This document shows, in pieces, positions 8,174 to 17,197 of a stretch of DNA of 64,000 nucleotides. This stretch comes from Bacillaceae bacterium IKA-2. GTDB lineage: Bacteria; Bacillota; Bacilli; Bacillales; Anaerobacillaceae. Both the position numbers and the translations under genes were made by a program. Numbering within the stretch: position 1 is the first letter of the stretch; the number at the start of each line of letters is the position of its first letter. The notes below the pieces were generated by a model. It was not told the DNA's origin and did no database searches. It was given only the letters and a program-made list of their open reading frames with translations. The DNA lies in contig CP134492.1 of assembly GCA_031761875.1 (NCBI GenBank), forward strand, positions 682,001 to 746,000, given 5' to 3'.

Positions 8174-8479
8174 TTGTCACTAATTTTTGAGCAGCCATTT
8201 ATAAAGGTAGAACGAGAAATTGATGGGATAGAACAAAAGTACATCGAAAAAAAGTATTTTTTGTATTTATACGAGACAGAGCTTGTTACGCCGTTTCAAA
8301 TTTTCCAATTAAAGGATATTGCTGACGTGTCTTTTCGTAAAACAAAAGCTAACATATATGGAACCCTTTATTTACATGTAGGTCAAAGTGTATTTCCATA
8401 TTATATTTATAATGATCCAGAACCTTTTATAAACGCCGTAAAACAGCTTTTCGAAAATAAAAAAACGAGCTTGAGGTGA
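8174..8479 (+). CDS. Conserved hypothetical protein, possible PH-like fold
   Basis: This 101-residue protein starts at TTG 8174 after AAAGGA (spacing nine). Its alternating beta-strand pattern (KKYFLYLYETELVTPF, ADVSFRKT, TLYLHVGQSVFPYYI), followed by a C-terminal helix PEPFINAVKQLFE, resembles bacterial PH-like proteins that respond to membrane or stress signals. No catalytic motif is visible. The stop codon sits inside the left arm of a terminator. Confidence 0.65.
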   Translation: MSLIFEQPFIKVEREIDGIEQKYIEKKYFLYLYETELVTPFQIFQLKDIADVSFRKTKANIYGTLYLHVGQSVFPYYIYNDPEPFINAVKQLFENKKTSLR

Positions 8480-8501
8480 TTAATTCACACAAGCTCGTTT
8501 T
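8459..8501. terminator. Bidirectional terminator between convergent genes
   Basis: AAAAACGAGCTTG pairs with CAAGCTCGTTTTT across a 15-base loop, with A and T runs on both sides. It serves the hypothetical gene (+) and degV (-). Confidence 0.88.
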
Positions 8502-8512
8502 TAGTAGATAAT

Positions 8513-9370
8513 TTATTTCTGTTCATTTTGCCAAATCAACGCTACAGTACCTTCTCCAGCATGAGCAGCAATTGTTGAACTAATTTCACCTACAACTACG
8601 CCGATATCAGGAAATTGTTTTTCAATTCTCACCTTTAACTCTAAAGCTTTAGCTAAGACGTTTCCATGCATAATTTGAACTTCGGTAACGCTATTTTTTT
8701 CAAGTGCGCTAGCTAAAAATTCTAGTAACCGATTTACAGCTTTTTTCTCAGAGCGTACTTTTTGGAATAAATCGAATTTACCTGTTGTTCTAATTGTTAT
8801 AATCGGCTTAATTTGCAAAAGATTACCTAGTAAAAACTGTGTTTTTGACATTCGGCCGCCTTTATGAAATTGATCTAAACTGCCTAATAAAATATACTTT
8901 TCGGAATTTAAAGCTTCTTCACGAAGTTTAGCAGCAATTTCTTTATGGTCATCAATGGTTTTAGCTAGTTCTATTCCTTTATAAAGTAAAGTTGTAATTG
9001 AATAAGACATCGATTTTGAATCGACAATTTCTCCATTAAAGTCTGCCATTTCCAAACCGGCTCTTGAGCTTTCAACCGTCCCACTTAATTCCCCAGATAC
9101 GTGAACAGCAATTACTTGTTCATATTCGGCTTTAAGCTTTTCAAAAAGTTCAGCAAACTTTCCAACAGAAGGTTGTGAAGTTTTTGGTACTTCTTTTGAA
9201 TTATTTATCTTCTCATAAAGTTCTTCAGTTGTTAAATCAATGCCATCTTGATAAGACTGCCCAGAAAAGATAATTATTAAAGGCATTATGTAAACATCAG
9301 GATTTTCACGTAATTCTTTTGTTATAAAAGCTGTGCTATCAGTGACCCAAGCTATCTTTTTTTTACTCAT
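8513..9370 (-). CDS. DegV family fatty-acid-binding protein
   Basis: The 285-residue protein has the DegV opening KIAWVTDSTAFI, the TSQPSVG segment and the ligand-contact region VHVSGELSGTVESSRAG. DegV/FakB proteins bind a fatty acid and present it to a FakA kinase for phosphorylation. No fakA is in the window, so the partner must lie elsewhere. The ATG start at 9370 follows AAAAGGAATTGAGCGC. Several paralogues are usual in Bacillaceae and this sequence alone does not say which it is. Confidence 0.9.
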   Translation of the reverse strand: MSKKKIAWVTDSTAFITKELRENPDVYIMPLIIIFSGQSYQDGIDLTTEELYEKINNSKEVPKTSQPSVGKFAELFEKLKAEYEQVIAVHVSGELSGTVESSRAGLEMADFNGEIVDSKSMSYSITTLLYKGIELAKTIDDHKEIAAKLREEALNSEKYILLGSLDQFHKGGRMSKTQFLLGNLLQIKPIITIRTTGKFDLFQKVRSEKKAVNRLLEFLASALEKNSVTEVQIMHGNVLAKALELKVRIEKQFPDIGVVVGEISSTIAAHAGEGTVALIWQNEQK

Positions 9371-9729
9371 GCGCTCAATTCCTTTTTAATAGATTTTTTA
9401 AAATGTAGTCTAATTATACAATGAGAAACAGTTTATCACCAACTATTCGAAGTAGTAATAATTAGATCAAGTATATTCTTCTTATATTGTATCGATAATG
9501 TTAGCGCTTGCATAGTATTCCTTTCTATTCCGACAAATTTCTTTGAAGTGGAATAAACTTTTGTGGCGAGTATAAAAGCAGAATGTCGAAAAAAGATGTT
9601 TGAAGAAGCGCTAATAAGGTAATCTTAAAATAGTAGCAGAACTATATTATATTATATTAATTATTATTTGATATTAAATATAATCTATGTTATGCTAAAA
9701 TTATTAAAAATTTAAGGAGTGTTTTAAAC
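9371..9729. other. Intergenic region upstream of dps
   Basis: The 359 bases between divergent degV and dps are AT-rich and hold no ORF worth calling. AT-rich dyads near 9643-9690 resemble a PerR-type box (12 of 15 matches at best), but base composition makes that weak. TATGCTAAAAT near 9690 may be the dps -10 region. Confidence 0.4.
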
Positions 9730-10170
9730 ATGTCAAATGAAAACTTAATCAAATCCTTGAACTCTCATCTAGCAGATTGGAGTGTCTTATTTACTAAGTT
9801 GCACAATTATCACTGGTACGTGAAAGGACCTGAATTCTTTACATTACATGTAAAATTTGAAGAGTATTATACAGAGGCAGCAACATATATTGACACGATA
9901 GCAGAGCGGATTTTAACAATCGAAGGTAAACCACTTGCAACATTAAAAGAGTTTTTAGAAGTCTCCTCAATTGAAGAAGCATCGAGCAAAGAAGTTTCAA
10001 AAGAAATGGTGGCAATCTTAACAGCAGATTTTGAAAAAGTAATTGCAAACTCAAATGAAACAATTGAGCTTGCCGAAGCTGATGGAGATGAATCTACTGC
10101 TGATATGTTTATTGGTATCAAAACTTCATTAGAGCAACATGTGTGGATGCTAAAAGCATACTTAGGTTAA
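9730..10170 (+). CDS. dps: Dps-family DNA-protecting ferritin-like protein
   Basis: This 146-residue protein carries the Dps ferroxidase ligands at the expected spacing: His28, His40, Glu44, Asp55 and Glu59 (NYHWYVKG, FTLHVKFEEYY, YIDTIAERI). Dps assembles into dodecamers that oxidise and store iron using peroxide, which protects DNA. The start ATG 9730 follows TAAGGAG. It stands alone with its own terminator. In Bacillus, dps-type genes are controlled by PerR or SigB, and either is possible here. Confidence 0.93.
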   Translation: MSNENLIKSLNSHLADWSVLFTKLHNYHWYVKGPEFFTLHVKFEEYYTEAATYIDTIAERILTIEGKPLATLKEFLEVSSIEEASSKEVSKEMVAILTADFEKVIANSNETIELAEADGDESTADMFIGIKTSLEQHVWMLKAYLG

Positions 10171-10183
10171 TAATAAATGAGCA

Positions 10184-10216
10184 AACTGGTATTCCGAAAT
10201 GGAGTACCAGTTTTTT
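10184..10216 (+). terminator. Intrinsic terminator of dps
   Basis: AACTGGTA-TCC pairs with GGA-TACCAGTT, followed by six T residues. Confidence 0.85.
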
Positions 10217-10583
10217 AATGCCGTTTTCCGTTTTTGATTGATGCTGACCAGGTAGTTATTAAGGCTTTTGAAGTATATAATCCTTTTAAGCATTGCTGCT
10301 TTTAGGATTGCCCATTCATGTTTGATGATGAAATATAATAATTAGCGATAAAACGAGTTAAGCACCCTTGCTAAGCTTTTTTTATTGATCATTTTTATTT
10401 CTTCTTTGAGAGATCGCAGACATATCAACGATTTTGCTAGTAATTATTTTAAAATATAAATCCATCCGTAAAACTTCACAAATTCTCCTAATAATTCACA
10501 ATTTATTCACCATATTACCTATTACAATGTTACTAAAGTTATATAAATTATTATTGAACAATAGAAAAATGGAGGGGAACTCA
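10217..10583 (+). promoter_or_regulatory. cydA upstream region with three direct TTCAC half-sites
   Basis: TTCACAA occurs at 10475-10481 and 10495-10501, and TTCACC at 10506-10511, all in one direction. On the other strand they read TTTGTGAAG, ATTGTGAAT and ATGGTGAAT, close to the ResD consensus TTTGTGAAT. ResD and Rex both control cydABCD in B. subtilis. No full Rex palindrome is visible. A further hairpin (AATCCT...AGCA/TGCT...AGGATT) lies at 10280-10311 and has no T run. Confidence 0.4.
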
Positions 10584-11957
10584 ATGTTAGAATTTTTAGA
10601 CCTTGTCATGTTGTCAAGATTGCAATTTATGTTTACTATTATTGTTCATTATTTTTTCGTACCGTTAACAATTGGTTTAGCGTCCATCCTTGCCTTTATC
10701 GAATTTAGGTATTGGCGCACGAAGGATCCTTTGTACGATAAAATGTCGCGCTTTTGGATGAAATTATTTCTAGTTAATTTCGGGGTTGGTCTTGCGACAG
10801 GAATTACGATGGAGTTCCAGTTTGGAATGAATTGGGCTGGTTATTCGCGTTTTGTAGGCGATATTTTTGGTGCGCCACTAGCTGCAGAAGGTATTTTTGC
10901 TTTTTTTCTAGAGTCAACATTTATTGGATTACTAGTTTTTGGCCGAGATAAAATTTCAAAGGGGATGCGTTTTTTCTCGGCTGCAATGATTGCATTAGGA
11001 ACTACAATGTCAGCATTTTGGATTTTGGCAGCCAATTCATGGCAGCACACGCCGGCTGGATTTATTATTAATGAAGAACTAAATCGTGCTGAAATGACAA
11101 ACTTTGCTGAAGTAATATTTAATCCATCAACTGTAATCCGGTTTTCCCATGTGATGCTAGGAGCATATGTTTTAACAGCATTTTTTGTGATTGCGATTAG
11201 TGCTTATTATTTATTAAAGAATAAGAATATTCCACTTGCAAAAAAATCAATAAAAATAGCGGTTACTCTTGGGCTTCTTGCGTCTTTTACTCAAGTATTT
11301 ACAGGTCATGCTTCTTCTGTGAGAGTAGCAGAAACTCAACCAGCAAAATTAGCAGCTTATGAAGCACATTGGGAAACAGAGGCAAATGCACCGTTATTAT
11401 TATTTGCGATACCAGATTATGAAAATGAAACGAATAAATTTGAAATTGGAATTCCAGGGTTATTGAGTTATTTAACTTATGGAGATCGCAATGAGCCGGT
11501 TCAGGGCTTGAAGGAAACTCCCAAAGAAGACCGTCCGACAATTCTCGGTAATTTCATTGCCTTTCGAGTCATGATCGCGCTTGGCATTTTGTTTATCCTT
11601 TGGACAACTTATCTTGCTTATCAGATTATAAGAGGAACACTTTGGGATAATCATTTTGCTCTAAAAACATCATTAATATTATTACCAGCACCATATATTG
11701 CTAACTCCTTAGGATGGATTGTAACAGAATGGGGAAGGCAGCCTTGGATTGTTTATGGTTTGTTGAGAACAACTGATGGTGTTTCCCAATTAAGTAGAGT
11801 TGAATTATTCCTTTCACTAGGTTTTTTCATCGGAATTTACACTTTCCTTTGTTATTTACTGATCTATTTAATGGTAAAAGAAGTTAAGAAGTTTGATATG
11901 GAAACAGCCTTCGATATAGGGCAAGATGATCGTGATAAGAAGGAGGCGACAGTATAA
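10584..11957 (+). CDS. cydA: Cytochrome bd quinol oxidase subunit I
   Basis: This 457-residue integral membrane subunit contains the conserved opening SRLQFMFTIIVHYFFVPLTIG (His22 corresponds to the N-terminal heme ligand), GMEFQ-type TGITMEFQFGMNW, the glutamate-rich ESTFIGLLVFG, the second heme histidine in RFSHVMLG and the GWIVTEWGRQPW motif. It oxidises quinol and, with CydB, reduces oxygen to water at high affinity. The Q-loop (about residues 250-320) is short, as in other Firmicutes. ATG 10584 follows GGAGGGG. It overlaps cydB by one base. Confidence 0.96.
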   Translation: MLEFLDLVMLSRLQFMFTIIVHYFFVPLTIGLASILAFIEFRYWRTKDPLYDKMSRFWMKLFLVNFGVGLATGITMEFQFGMNWAGYSRFVGDIFGAPLAAEGIFAFFLESTFIGLLVFGRDKISKGMRFFSAAMIALGTTMSAFWILAANSWQHTPAGFIINEELNRAEMTNFAEVIFNPSTVIRFSHVMLGAYVLTAFFVIAISAYYLLKNKNIPLAKKSIKIAVTLGLLASFTQVFTGHASSVRVAETQPAKLAAYEAHWETEANAPLLLFAIPDYENETNKFEIGIPGLLSYLTYGDRNEPVQGLKETPKEDRPTILGNFIAFRVMIALGILFILWTTYLAYQIIRGTLWDNHFALKTSLILLPAPYIANSLGWIVTEWGRQPWIVYGLLRTTDGVSQLSRVELFLSLGFFIGIYTFLCYLLIYLMVKEVKKFDMETAFDIGQDDRDKKEATV

Positions 11958-12976
11958 TGGATTTAAATATCATTTGGTTCATAGTACTAGGGGTATTAGT
12001 TATTGGCTATGCAGTTTTAGATGGTTTTGATTTAGGAGTCGGATCGTTATTTTATATACTTGGAAAAACAGATAAAGAAAAGAAAACTTTGATTAATGCC
12101 ATTGGTCCTGTCTGGGATGGAAATGAAGTCTGGTTATTAACAGCGGGGGGAGCCCTTTTTGCAGCATTTCCCTTTGTTTACGCAACTGTTTTTAGTGGTT
12201 TTTATTTAGCGATGCTTCTTGTTTTATTTGGTTTAATTTTCAGAGCAGTAGGGATTGAATATTATTTTAAAACTCTTGACGATCCTGGTATGAATAAGTT
12301 GATGGGTAAACTATTTTTCATTGGTAGTTTTTTGCCAGCACTTTTATTCGGAGTCGCGATGGGGAATTTAGCTGTAGGAATACCAATGGATAGCTTAGGT
12401 AATTATACGGGAAGTTTCTTCGGTTTATTGAATCCATACGCGCTCCTATTTGGTATTATTGGATTAATAAGTTTTTTACTACAAGGAGTTACGTACACAA
12501 TTATAAAAACGGAAGGAATTGTTCAAAAACGTGCCATTCGTTTAACAAATATTTTCTGCGTTTCAATGCTTATTACTTGGTTAATAGGAACGTTCACGAC
12601 ACAACTATTTGCATCGCATATGTATACAAACTTTTTTAATAATCCAATTTGGTTTATTGTTCCATTTCTTACGTTGGCTAGCTTACTTGCAATTCCAATA
12701 CTTCTTAAAATGAAGTATTATGGAAAGCTGTTTATTGCAAGCTCCTTAGTTATTGTAAGTCAAGTAGGGACGTTTGCAGTAGCGATGTTTCCAAACTTTG
12801 TAATTTCAACAAATTCAGCAGCGAACTTGACGATCTATAATGCAGCATCTACTGATTTAACGCTAAAAACAATGCTCATTATCGCGCTAATAGGTATGCC
12901 TATCGTGTTGACTTATACGATTTACGTCTATTACGTATTTCGAGGTAAGGCATCTTCAGAGCGCCACGGGTATTAA
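11957..12976 (+). CDS. cydB: Cytochrome bd quinol oxidase subunit II
   Basis: The 339-residue protein has eight or nine predicted membrane segments and the CydB signatures YAVLDGFDLGVG and GPVWDGNEVWLLTAGGALFAAFP near the N-terminus. It forms the bd oxidase heterodimer with CydA. The ATG shares one base with the cydA stop codon, so translation is coupled. It is followed closely by cydD and cydC, giving the usual cydABCD operon. Confidence 0.96.
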   Translation: MDLNIIWFIVLGVLVIGYAVLDGFDLGVGSLFYILGKTDKEKKTLINAIGPVWDGNEVWLLTAGGALFAAFPFVYATVFSGFYLAMLLVLFGLIFRAVGIEYYFKTLDDPGMNKLMGKLFFIGSFLPALLFGVAMGNLAVGIPMDSLGNYTGSFFGLLNPYALLFGIIGLISFLLQGVTYTIIKTEGIVQKRAIRLTNIFCVSMLITWLIGTFTTQLFASHMYTNFFNNPIWFIVPFLTLASLLAIPILLKMKYYGKLFIASSLVIVSQVGTFAVAMFPNFVISTNSAANLTIYNAASTDLTLKTMLIIALIGMPIVLTYTIYVYYVFRGKASSERHGY

Positions 12977-12979
12977 AAA

Positions 12980-14707
12980 ATGATGAATAAAAGATTAAAT
13001 GGAGAGGTAAAAGTCAAAGGAAGGACTTTTACCTTTCTCCTTTTTTTTGCTACTCTTGGTGGACTAATGGCAATTGGACAGGCATACTTTATTGCCACTA
13101 TTGTCGATCAAGTATTTTTAAAAGAAAAAGGCTTAGAAGAGGTCTGGGTATTATTTATTTTTTTACTGTTTATATTTGCGTCTAGAAGTTTACTGTCATA
13201 TTTTACGACAAGGTATGGTGTGAAAGTAGCGAGTTATGTGAAAAACAAACTAAGAAAAAAGCTGTTGAATAAACTTACCAAGTCAGAGGCGAGTCAATTA
13301 TATAAACAAAAGACAGGTCAACGAATTAGTGTACTCACTGATTCTGTCGATCAACTAGATTCTTACTATACTAGCTTTTTGCCCCAACTAATCCAAGCAG
13401 GGGTAATTCCTATAATGATTTTAGTTGTTGTTTCTACACAAAATATTTATTCGGGATTAATTATGTTAGTAACTGCTCCATTAATTCCAGTTTTTATGAT
13501 TATTATTGGTGGTATGACAGAGAAAAAGTCACGGCAACAGCTTGACAGTATGAACAAGTTTTCAGGTCACTTTTTAGATGTGATTCAAGGATTACCGACG
13601 TTAAAAATATTTGGACAAAGTAAGCGTCAACGAAGTGAAATTGAGAAGATGAGTAATCACTTTCGTGATACGACGATGATTGTTTTAAAAGTTGCCTTTT
13701 TATCGGCGTTAATGTTAGAAATACTCGCGACGATTTCAACAGCAATGATCGCTGTTGAAGTTGGTTTGCGACTTGTTTATGGTCATTTAACGTTTCATAC
13801 AGCATTTTTTGTGCTCTTACTTGCTCCTGAACTATATATGCCGTTAAAAAATTTAGGAAGCGGCTTCCACTCAGGAAAAAATAGTATTGCTGCAGCTGAA
13901 ATGATTTGGGAAGTTTTGGATAAGGAAGAAAAAAGCCCGATTTGGGGCAGTAAAGTACTTACTAATTCGATACAACTAGAAATAGAAGTAGCAAATATTT
14001 CATTTCAATATGATGAAAATAAACCAATATTAAAAAATATCAATTTAAAAATTGAACCTAGGAAACGTCTAGCCTTTGTAGGGAAAAGTGGTTCTGGAAA
14101 AACGACTTTATTAAAACTGCTATTAGGGGATCTCACTCCCGAAAGTGGCAATATTTACGTCAATGGGACTTCGTTAACTGAATTACAAGAAGATGAATGG
14201 CTCAAAAATGTTGCTTATGTTTCCCAAGAACCTTATTTATTCGCTGGGACGATTAAAGAAAATATTAAGCTAGGTAGAGATATGGCAAGTGACGCTGAGG
14301 TGCTTCAAGCTGCTGAGGAATCTGGTGTTTTGCGGTTTTCGAAAGAGCTGCCAGAAGGGCTTGAATCGTTTGTAGGCGAAGCTGGCCTTGGTCTCTCAGG
14401 TGGAGAAAAGCAACGTGTCGCAGTGGCCAGGGCATTTTTAAAAAACGCTTCGATTGTTCTTTTAGATGAACCAACTGCTGGTTTAGATTTAGAAACGGAA
14501 CATTTTATTAAAAGTGCGATTGAAAAACTTAGTGAGCGGGCAACTGTCATAACTGTAGCACACCGCTTACAAACAATAGTTGAATCGGATCAGATTATTC
14601 TCTTATCAGAAGGTAAGATAGAGGCCTCCGGAACCCATGATGAACTAGTAAAAACATCAAGTTTATACAAAAAAATTGTCTCTCTTTATGGAGGTGAAGC
14701 TAAGTGA
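12980..14707 (+). CDS. cydD: Cytochrome bd assembly ABC transporter, CydD
   Basis: This 575-residue half-transporter has six membrane segments (about 15-300) and a C-terminal ATPase with Walker A GKSGSGKTT, signature LSGGEKQRVAVARAF, Walker B VLLDEPTAGLD and H-loop VAHRL. CydDC exports thiols such as cysteine and glutathione and binds heme, and is needed for bd oxidase assembly. It begins three bases after cydB with tandem ATGs and no strong ribosome-binding site, implying coupling. It overlaps cydC by four bases. Confidence 0.93.
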   Translation: MMNKRLNGEVKVKGRTFTFLLFFATLGGLMAIGQAYFIATIVDQVFLKEKGLEEVWVLFIFLLFIFASRSLLSYFTTRYGVKVASYVKNKLRKKLLNKLTKSEASQLYKQKTGQRISVLTDSVDQLDSYYTSFLPQLIQAGVIPIMILVVVSTQNIYSGLIMLVTAPLIPVFMIIIGGMTEKKSRQQLDSMNKFSGHFLDVIQGLPTLKIFGQSKRQRSEIEKMSNHFRDTTMIVLKVAFLSALMLEILATISTAMIAVEVGLRLVYGHLTFHTAFFVLLLAPELYMPLKNLGSGFHSGKNSIAAAEMIWEVLDKEEKSPIWGSKVLTNSIQLEIEVANISFQYDENKPILKNINLKIEPRKRLAFVGKSGSGKTTLLKLLLGDLTPESGNIYVNGTSLTELQEDEWLKNVAYVSQEPYLFAGTIKENIKLGRDMASDAEVLQAAEESGVLRFSKELPEGLESFVGEAGLGLSGGEKQRVAVARAFLKNASIVLLDEPTAGLDLETEHFIKSAIEKLSERATVITVAHRLQTIVESDQIILLSEGKIEASGTHDELVKTSSLYKKIVSLYGGEAK

Positions 14708-16431
14708 AGGAGTTAGTAGCGTTAACAAAGGTAATGGCTGCTGAGAAAAAGGCGATTATGCTGTCAATATTACTAGGCTTTATAGCTTCAATTTCTTCAG
14801 TAGGATTATTAGGTACGGGTGGATACTTGATTTCTCAAGCAGCATTGTATCCACCTCTTTATACACTAACAATGACAATTGTTTTTGTGCGATTTTTTGG
14901 ATTGTCTCGGGCAGCTAGTCGCTATGCAGAACGTTATTTTTCCCATAAAGCAACGTTCACGATTTTAGGGAAGTTACGTGTCTATTTTTACGATAAAATC
15001 GAACCGTTGGCCCCAGCGCTATTTGCAACTTACCGAAGTGGTGATTTGCTTTCTCGTGTTGTAGCAGATGTAGACCGACTTCAATTTTTCTTTTTACGAG
15101 TCTTTTACCCACCACTTGTGATGGTAGTTGTGTTTATCACAACTGGATTAATTATTTATACGTATTCCCTTGGGATGGCTCTTGTTCTATTCGGTGGATT
15201 TCTAGTTGTTGGGTTTATCATTCCATTTATTTTCACGTTTTTAACTGGAAATATAGGCTATCAATTACGGGCAAACCGTTCACAATTATCAGTAGTAATA
15301 ACAGAATATTTATTCGGTTTCACTGATTTAAGAACGAATCAACGCTTGAAAACTAAACAAGCAGAAATCGAAACAATATCGGATCAGTTAATTGCTGATC
15401 AAGAGAAAGATGGAATACTTGCTTGTAAAGGAGAGGGGGTAAGTTTATTTGCGGCTTATCTTACAGCGTGGGTTGCTTTATTAGCGGGAGTTATTTATGT
15501 TGTGTCCGGTCAGTTAAATGGTGTCTATCTTGCAATGCTAGTATTAGTTACGTTGACAGTTTTCGAATCTGCAACACCAATGGCCGCTATACCTGGCCAT
15601 GTTGAAGAAAGTAAAGTAGCGGCAAGGCGTCTCTTCCAATTGACAAATGATCAAGGGATAGAAAGAAAATTTCTTGCTCCTGATCTGGTTGATTTTAAAA
15701 AAGTTATCAAACCTGAAAATATATCATTTCGTGATGTAAGTTTTACCTATCCAAATGTGGCACGAAAAGCACTATCGAACATTTCTTTAGAGATTAAACC
15801 GAAAAGTAAAATAGCTATCGTCGGGGCGAGTGGTTCTGGAAAATCTAGTCTTATTCAATTACTTTTAAAATTTTATAGTGAATATGAAGGAGAAGTTACA
15901 CTAGCTGATCGAACACTTGCGGATTATTCAGAGGAAGAAGCAAGAACATATTTCGGAGTCATTTTGCAAGGAAACCACTTTTTTAATGATACAGTTCGCG
16001 CGAATTTACTGATATCAAATCCCGAAGCAACGGAGCAAGAACTGAAAAATGTATTAGCCGACGTTTCTCTATCACAGCTTTGTTTAAATACTATAATGAG
16101 TGAAAAAGGGTTGTCATTATCTGGTGGAGAAAGGCAGCGGTTGGCGATTGCCAGAATGATTTTGAAAGATGCCCCAATTCAATTGTTAGACGAACCAACT
16201 ACAGGGCTTGATTCAATTACAGAGCAAGAAGTGTTATCAGTGTTATGGTCCAAATTCGAAGGAAAGACAGTTGTTTACATTACGCATCGATTAGTAGGGT
16301 TAGAAAAAATGGAGAAAATAGTCGTTTTAGATAAAGGGAGGATTATCGAGACAGGTTCATATGAAGACCTGATGAAGAATGAAGGTCATTTTTATGAATT
16401 GAAGCAAATTGAGAAAGAGAAGTTTATCTAG
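14704..16431 (+). CDS. cydC: Cytochrome bd assembly ABC transporter, CydC
   Basis: This partner half-transporter, also 575 residues, has an N-terminal membrane domain and an ATPase with GASGSGKSS, LSGGERQRLAIARM, QLLDEPTTGLD and THRL. The GTG start overlaps the cydD stop (GTGA). Together with CydD it forms the heterodimeric exporter required to mature cytochrome bd. The stop at 16431 ends the operon's recognised genes. The next gene starts 118 bases on in the same direction, without an obvious terminator between. Confidence 0.93.
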   Translation: MKELVALTKVMAAEKKAIMLSILLGFIASISSVGLLGTGGYLISQAALYPPLYTLTMTIVFVRFFGLSRAASRYAERYFSHKATFTILGKLRVYFYDKIEPLAPALFATYRSGDLLSRVVADVDRLQFFFLRVFYPPLVMVVVFITTGLIIYTYSLGMALVLFGGFLVVGFIIPFIFTFLTGNIGYQLRANRSQLSVVITEYLFGFTDLRTNQRLKTKQAEIETISDQLIADQEKDGILACKGEGVSLFAAYLTAWVALLAGVIYVVSGQLNGVYLAMLVLVTLTVFESATPMAAIPGHVEESKVAARRLFQLTNDQGIERKFLAPDLVDFKKVIKPENISFRDVSFTYPNVARKALSNISLEIKPKSKIAIVGASGSGKSSLIQLLLKFYSEYEGEVTLADRTLADYSEEEARTYFGVILQGNHFFNDTVRANLLISNPEATEQELKNVLADVSLSQLCLNTIMSEKGLSLSGGERQRLAIARMILKDAPIQLLDEPTTGLDSITEQEVLSVLWSKFEGKTVVYITHRLVGLEKMEKIVVLDKGRIIETGSYEDLMKNEGHFYELKQIEKEKFI

Positions 16432-16549
16432 CAAAAAAAGGTAATTCTATTAAATGCCACTTATCACAATAAAGCTATTAATTGAAGTGATATATCTCAC
16501 CGACGTGTGGGGGGATTTATTGTAAACTGTTAGTGTGGAGGTGATTAAT

Positions 16550-16813
16550 GTGAAGACAAAAAGTTGGTCTTGTGCATTAGAACACGGTGAATATGAAAAA
16601 AATAAAGATTTAGTCATTGAAGAAGGGTTAGAAGCAGTTTCTGAAACGGCGAAAGGATGCCACGTAAACCTAGTTACACCTTCTTCGTTTGGTAATCCTG
16701 ATGACTACTTAACACCTTTTTTAAAAGAAAAATTCGCTGATAATATCTCTGTAAAATATATTGATCAATGTGGCTGCGGTGGTTACGTACTTCGGGTTTC
16801 GATTTTATGCTGA
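16550..16813 (+). CDS. CGCGG family putative radical-SAM-modified RiPP precursor-like protein
   Basis: The 87-residue protein starts at GTG 16550 after GGAGGTGAT. It opens KTKSWSCALEHGEYEK, continues with HVNLVTPSSFGNPDDYL and ends QCGCGGYVLRVSILC, with CGCGG at residues 74-78. This layout matches my recollection of the 'CGCGG family putative rSAM-modified RiPP protein', found in haloarchaea and some Bacillaceae, where WS.xLE, H[HV]VNLVTP and QCGCGG are shared. In this window no radical SAM/SPASM gene accompanies it, so it is an orphan next to cydABCD. The leader/core boundary, if any, is unknown. It has its own terminator. Confidence 0.72.
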   Translation: MKTKSWSCALEHGEYEKNKDLVIEEGLEAVSETAKGCHVNLVTPSSFGNPDDYLTPFLKEKFADNISVKYIDQCGCGGYVLRVSILC

Positions 16814-16864
16814 AATGATATTTGGGTAGATTAATCTCGCAAAGTATAAATATTTTTTAAACAT

Positions 16865-16898
16865 CCTTAATGAAAATTATTCATTAAGGTTTTTTTTT
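16865..16898 (+). terminator. Intrinsic terminator after the CGCGG gene
   Basis: CCTTAATGA pairs with TCATTAAGG around AAAATTAT-type loop bases, followed by nine T residues. Confidence 0.88.
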
Positions 16899-16910
16899 GC
16901 ATTTACATGT

Positions 16911-17053
16911 GAATGAATTTCATAATGCAGATTCTGCACCACTAGGATACTACATCTAGTTTAATTAAAAAACTTTCAACTAGGGAGTTGAAATGAACCG
17001 TTTTCAACTTAGTAGCTTTATGTGGCTAGTTTTTGGTGTTATTAAATTCATTC
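16911..17053 (+). repeat. Dispersed inverted-terminus repeat, family 1, full copy
   Basis: This 143-base element has ends GAATGAATTTCATAAT and ATTAAATTCATTC. Inner features are GATTCTGCACCACTAGG, ATACTACATCTAGTTTAAT, TTCAACTAGGGAGTTGAA (a near-palindrome) and TATGTGGCTAGT. It is near-identical in reverse complement to 27063-27205. There is no ORF, so this resembles a MITE-like or structured intergenic repeat. Confidence 0.8.
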
Positions 17054-17197
17054 ATATTGATGAAATATTATAAATTTTCAAATAAATTGTAGCGATTAGG
17101 ATTGGGAAATATTATAATATACATTAATAGAGAAATTTTGTGAAATTTCAGTAGAAGGTAAATATTCTCTTCTTTTCAAGAGAGGAAATTTACTTTG

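Noticed and set aside
9643-9690. PerR/Fur-like box upstream of dps
   Set aside because: The region is almost entirely A and T, so a 12 of 15 match is expected by chance; kept only as a remark.
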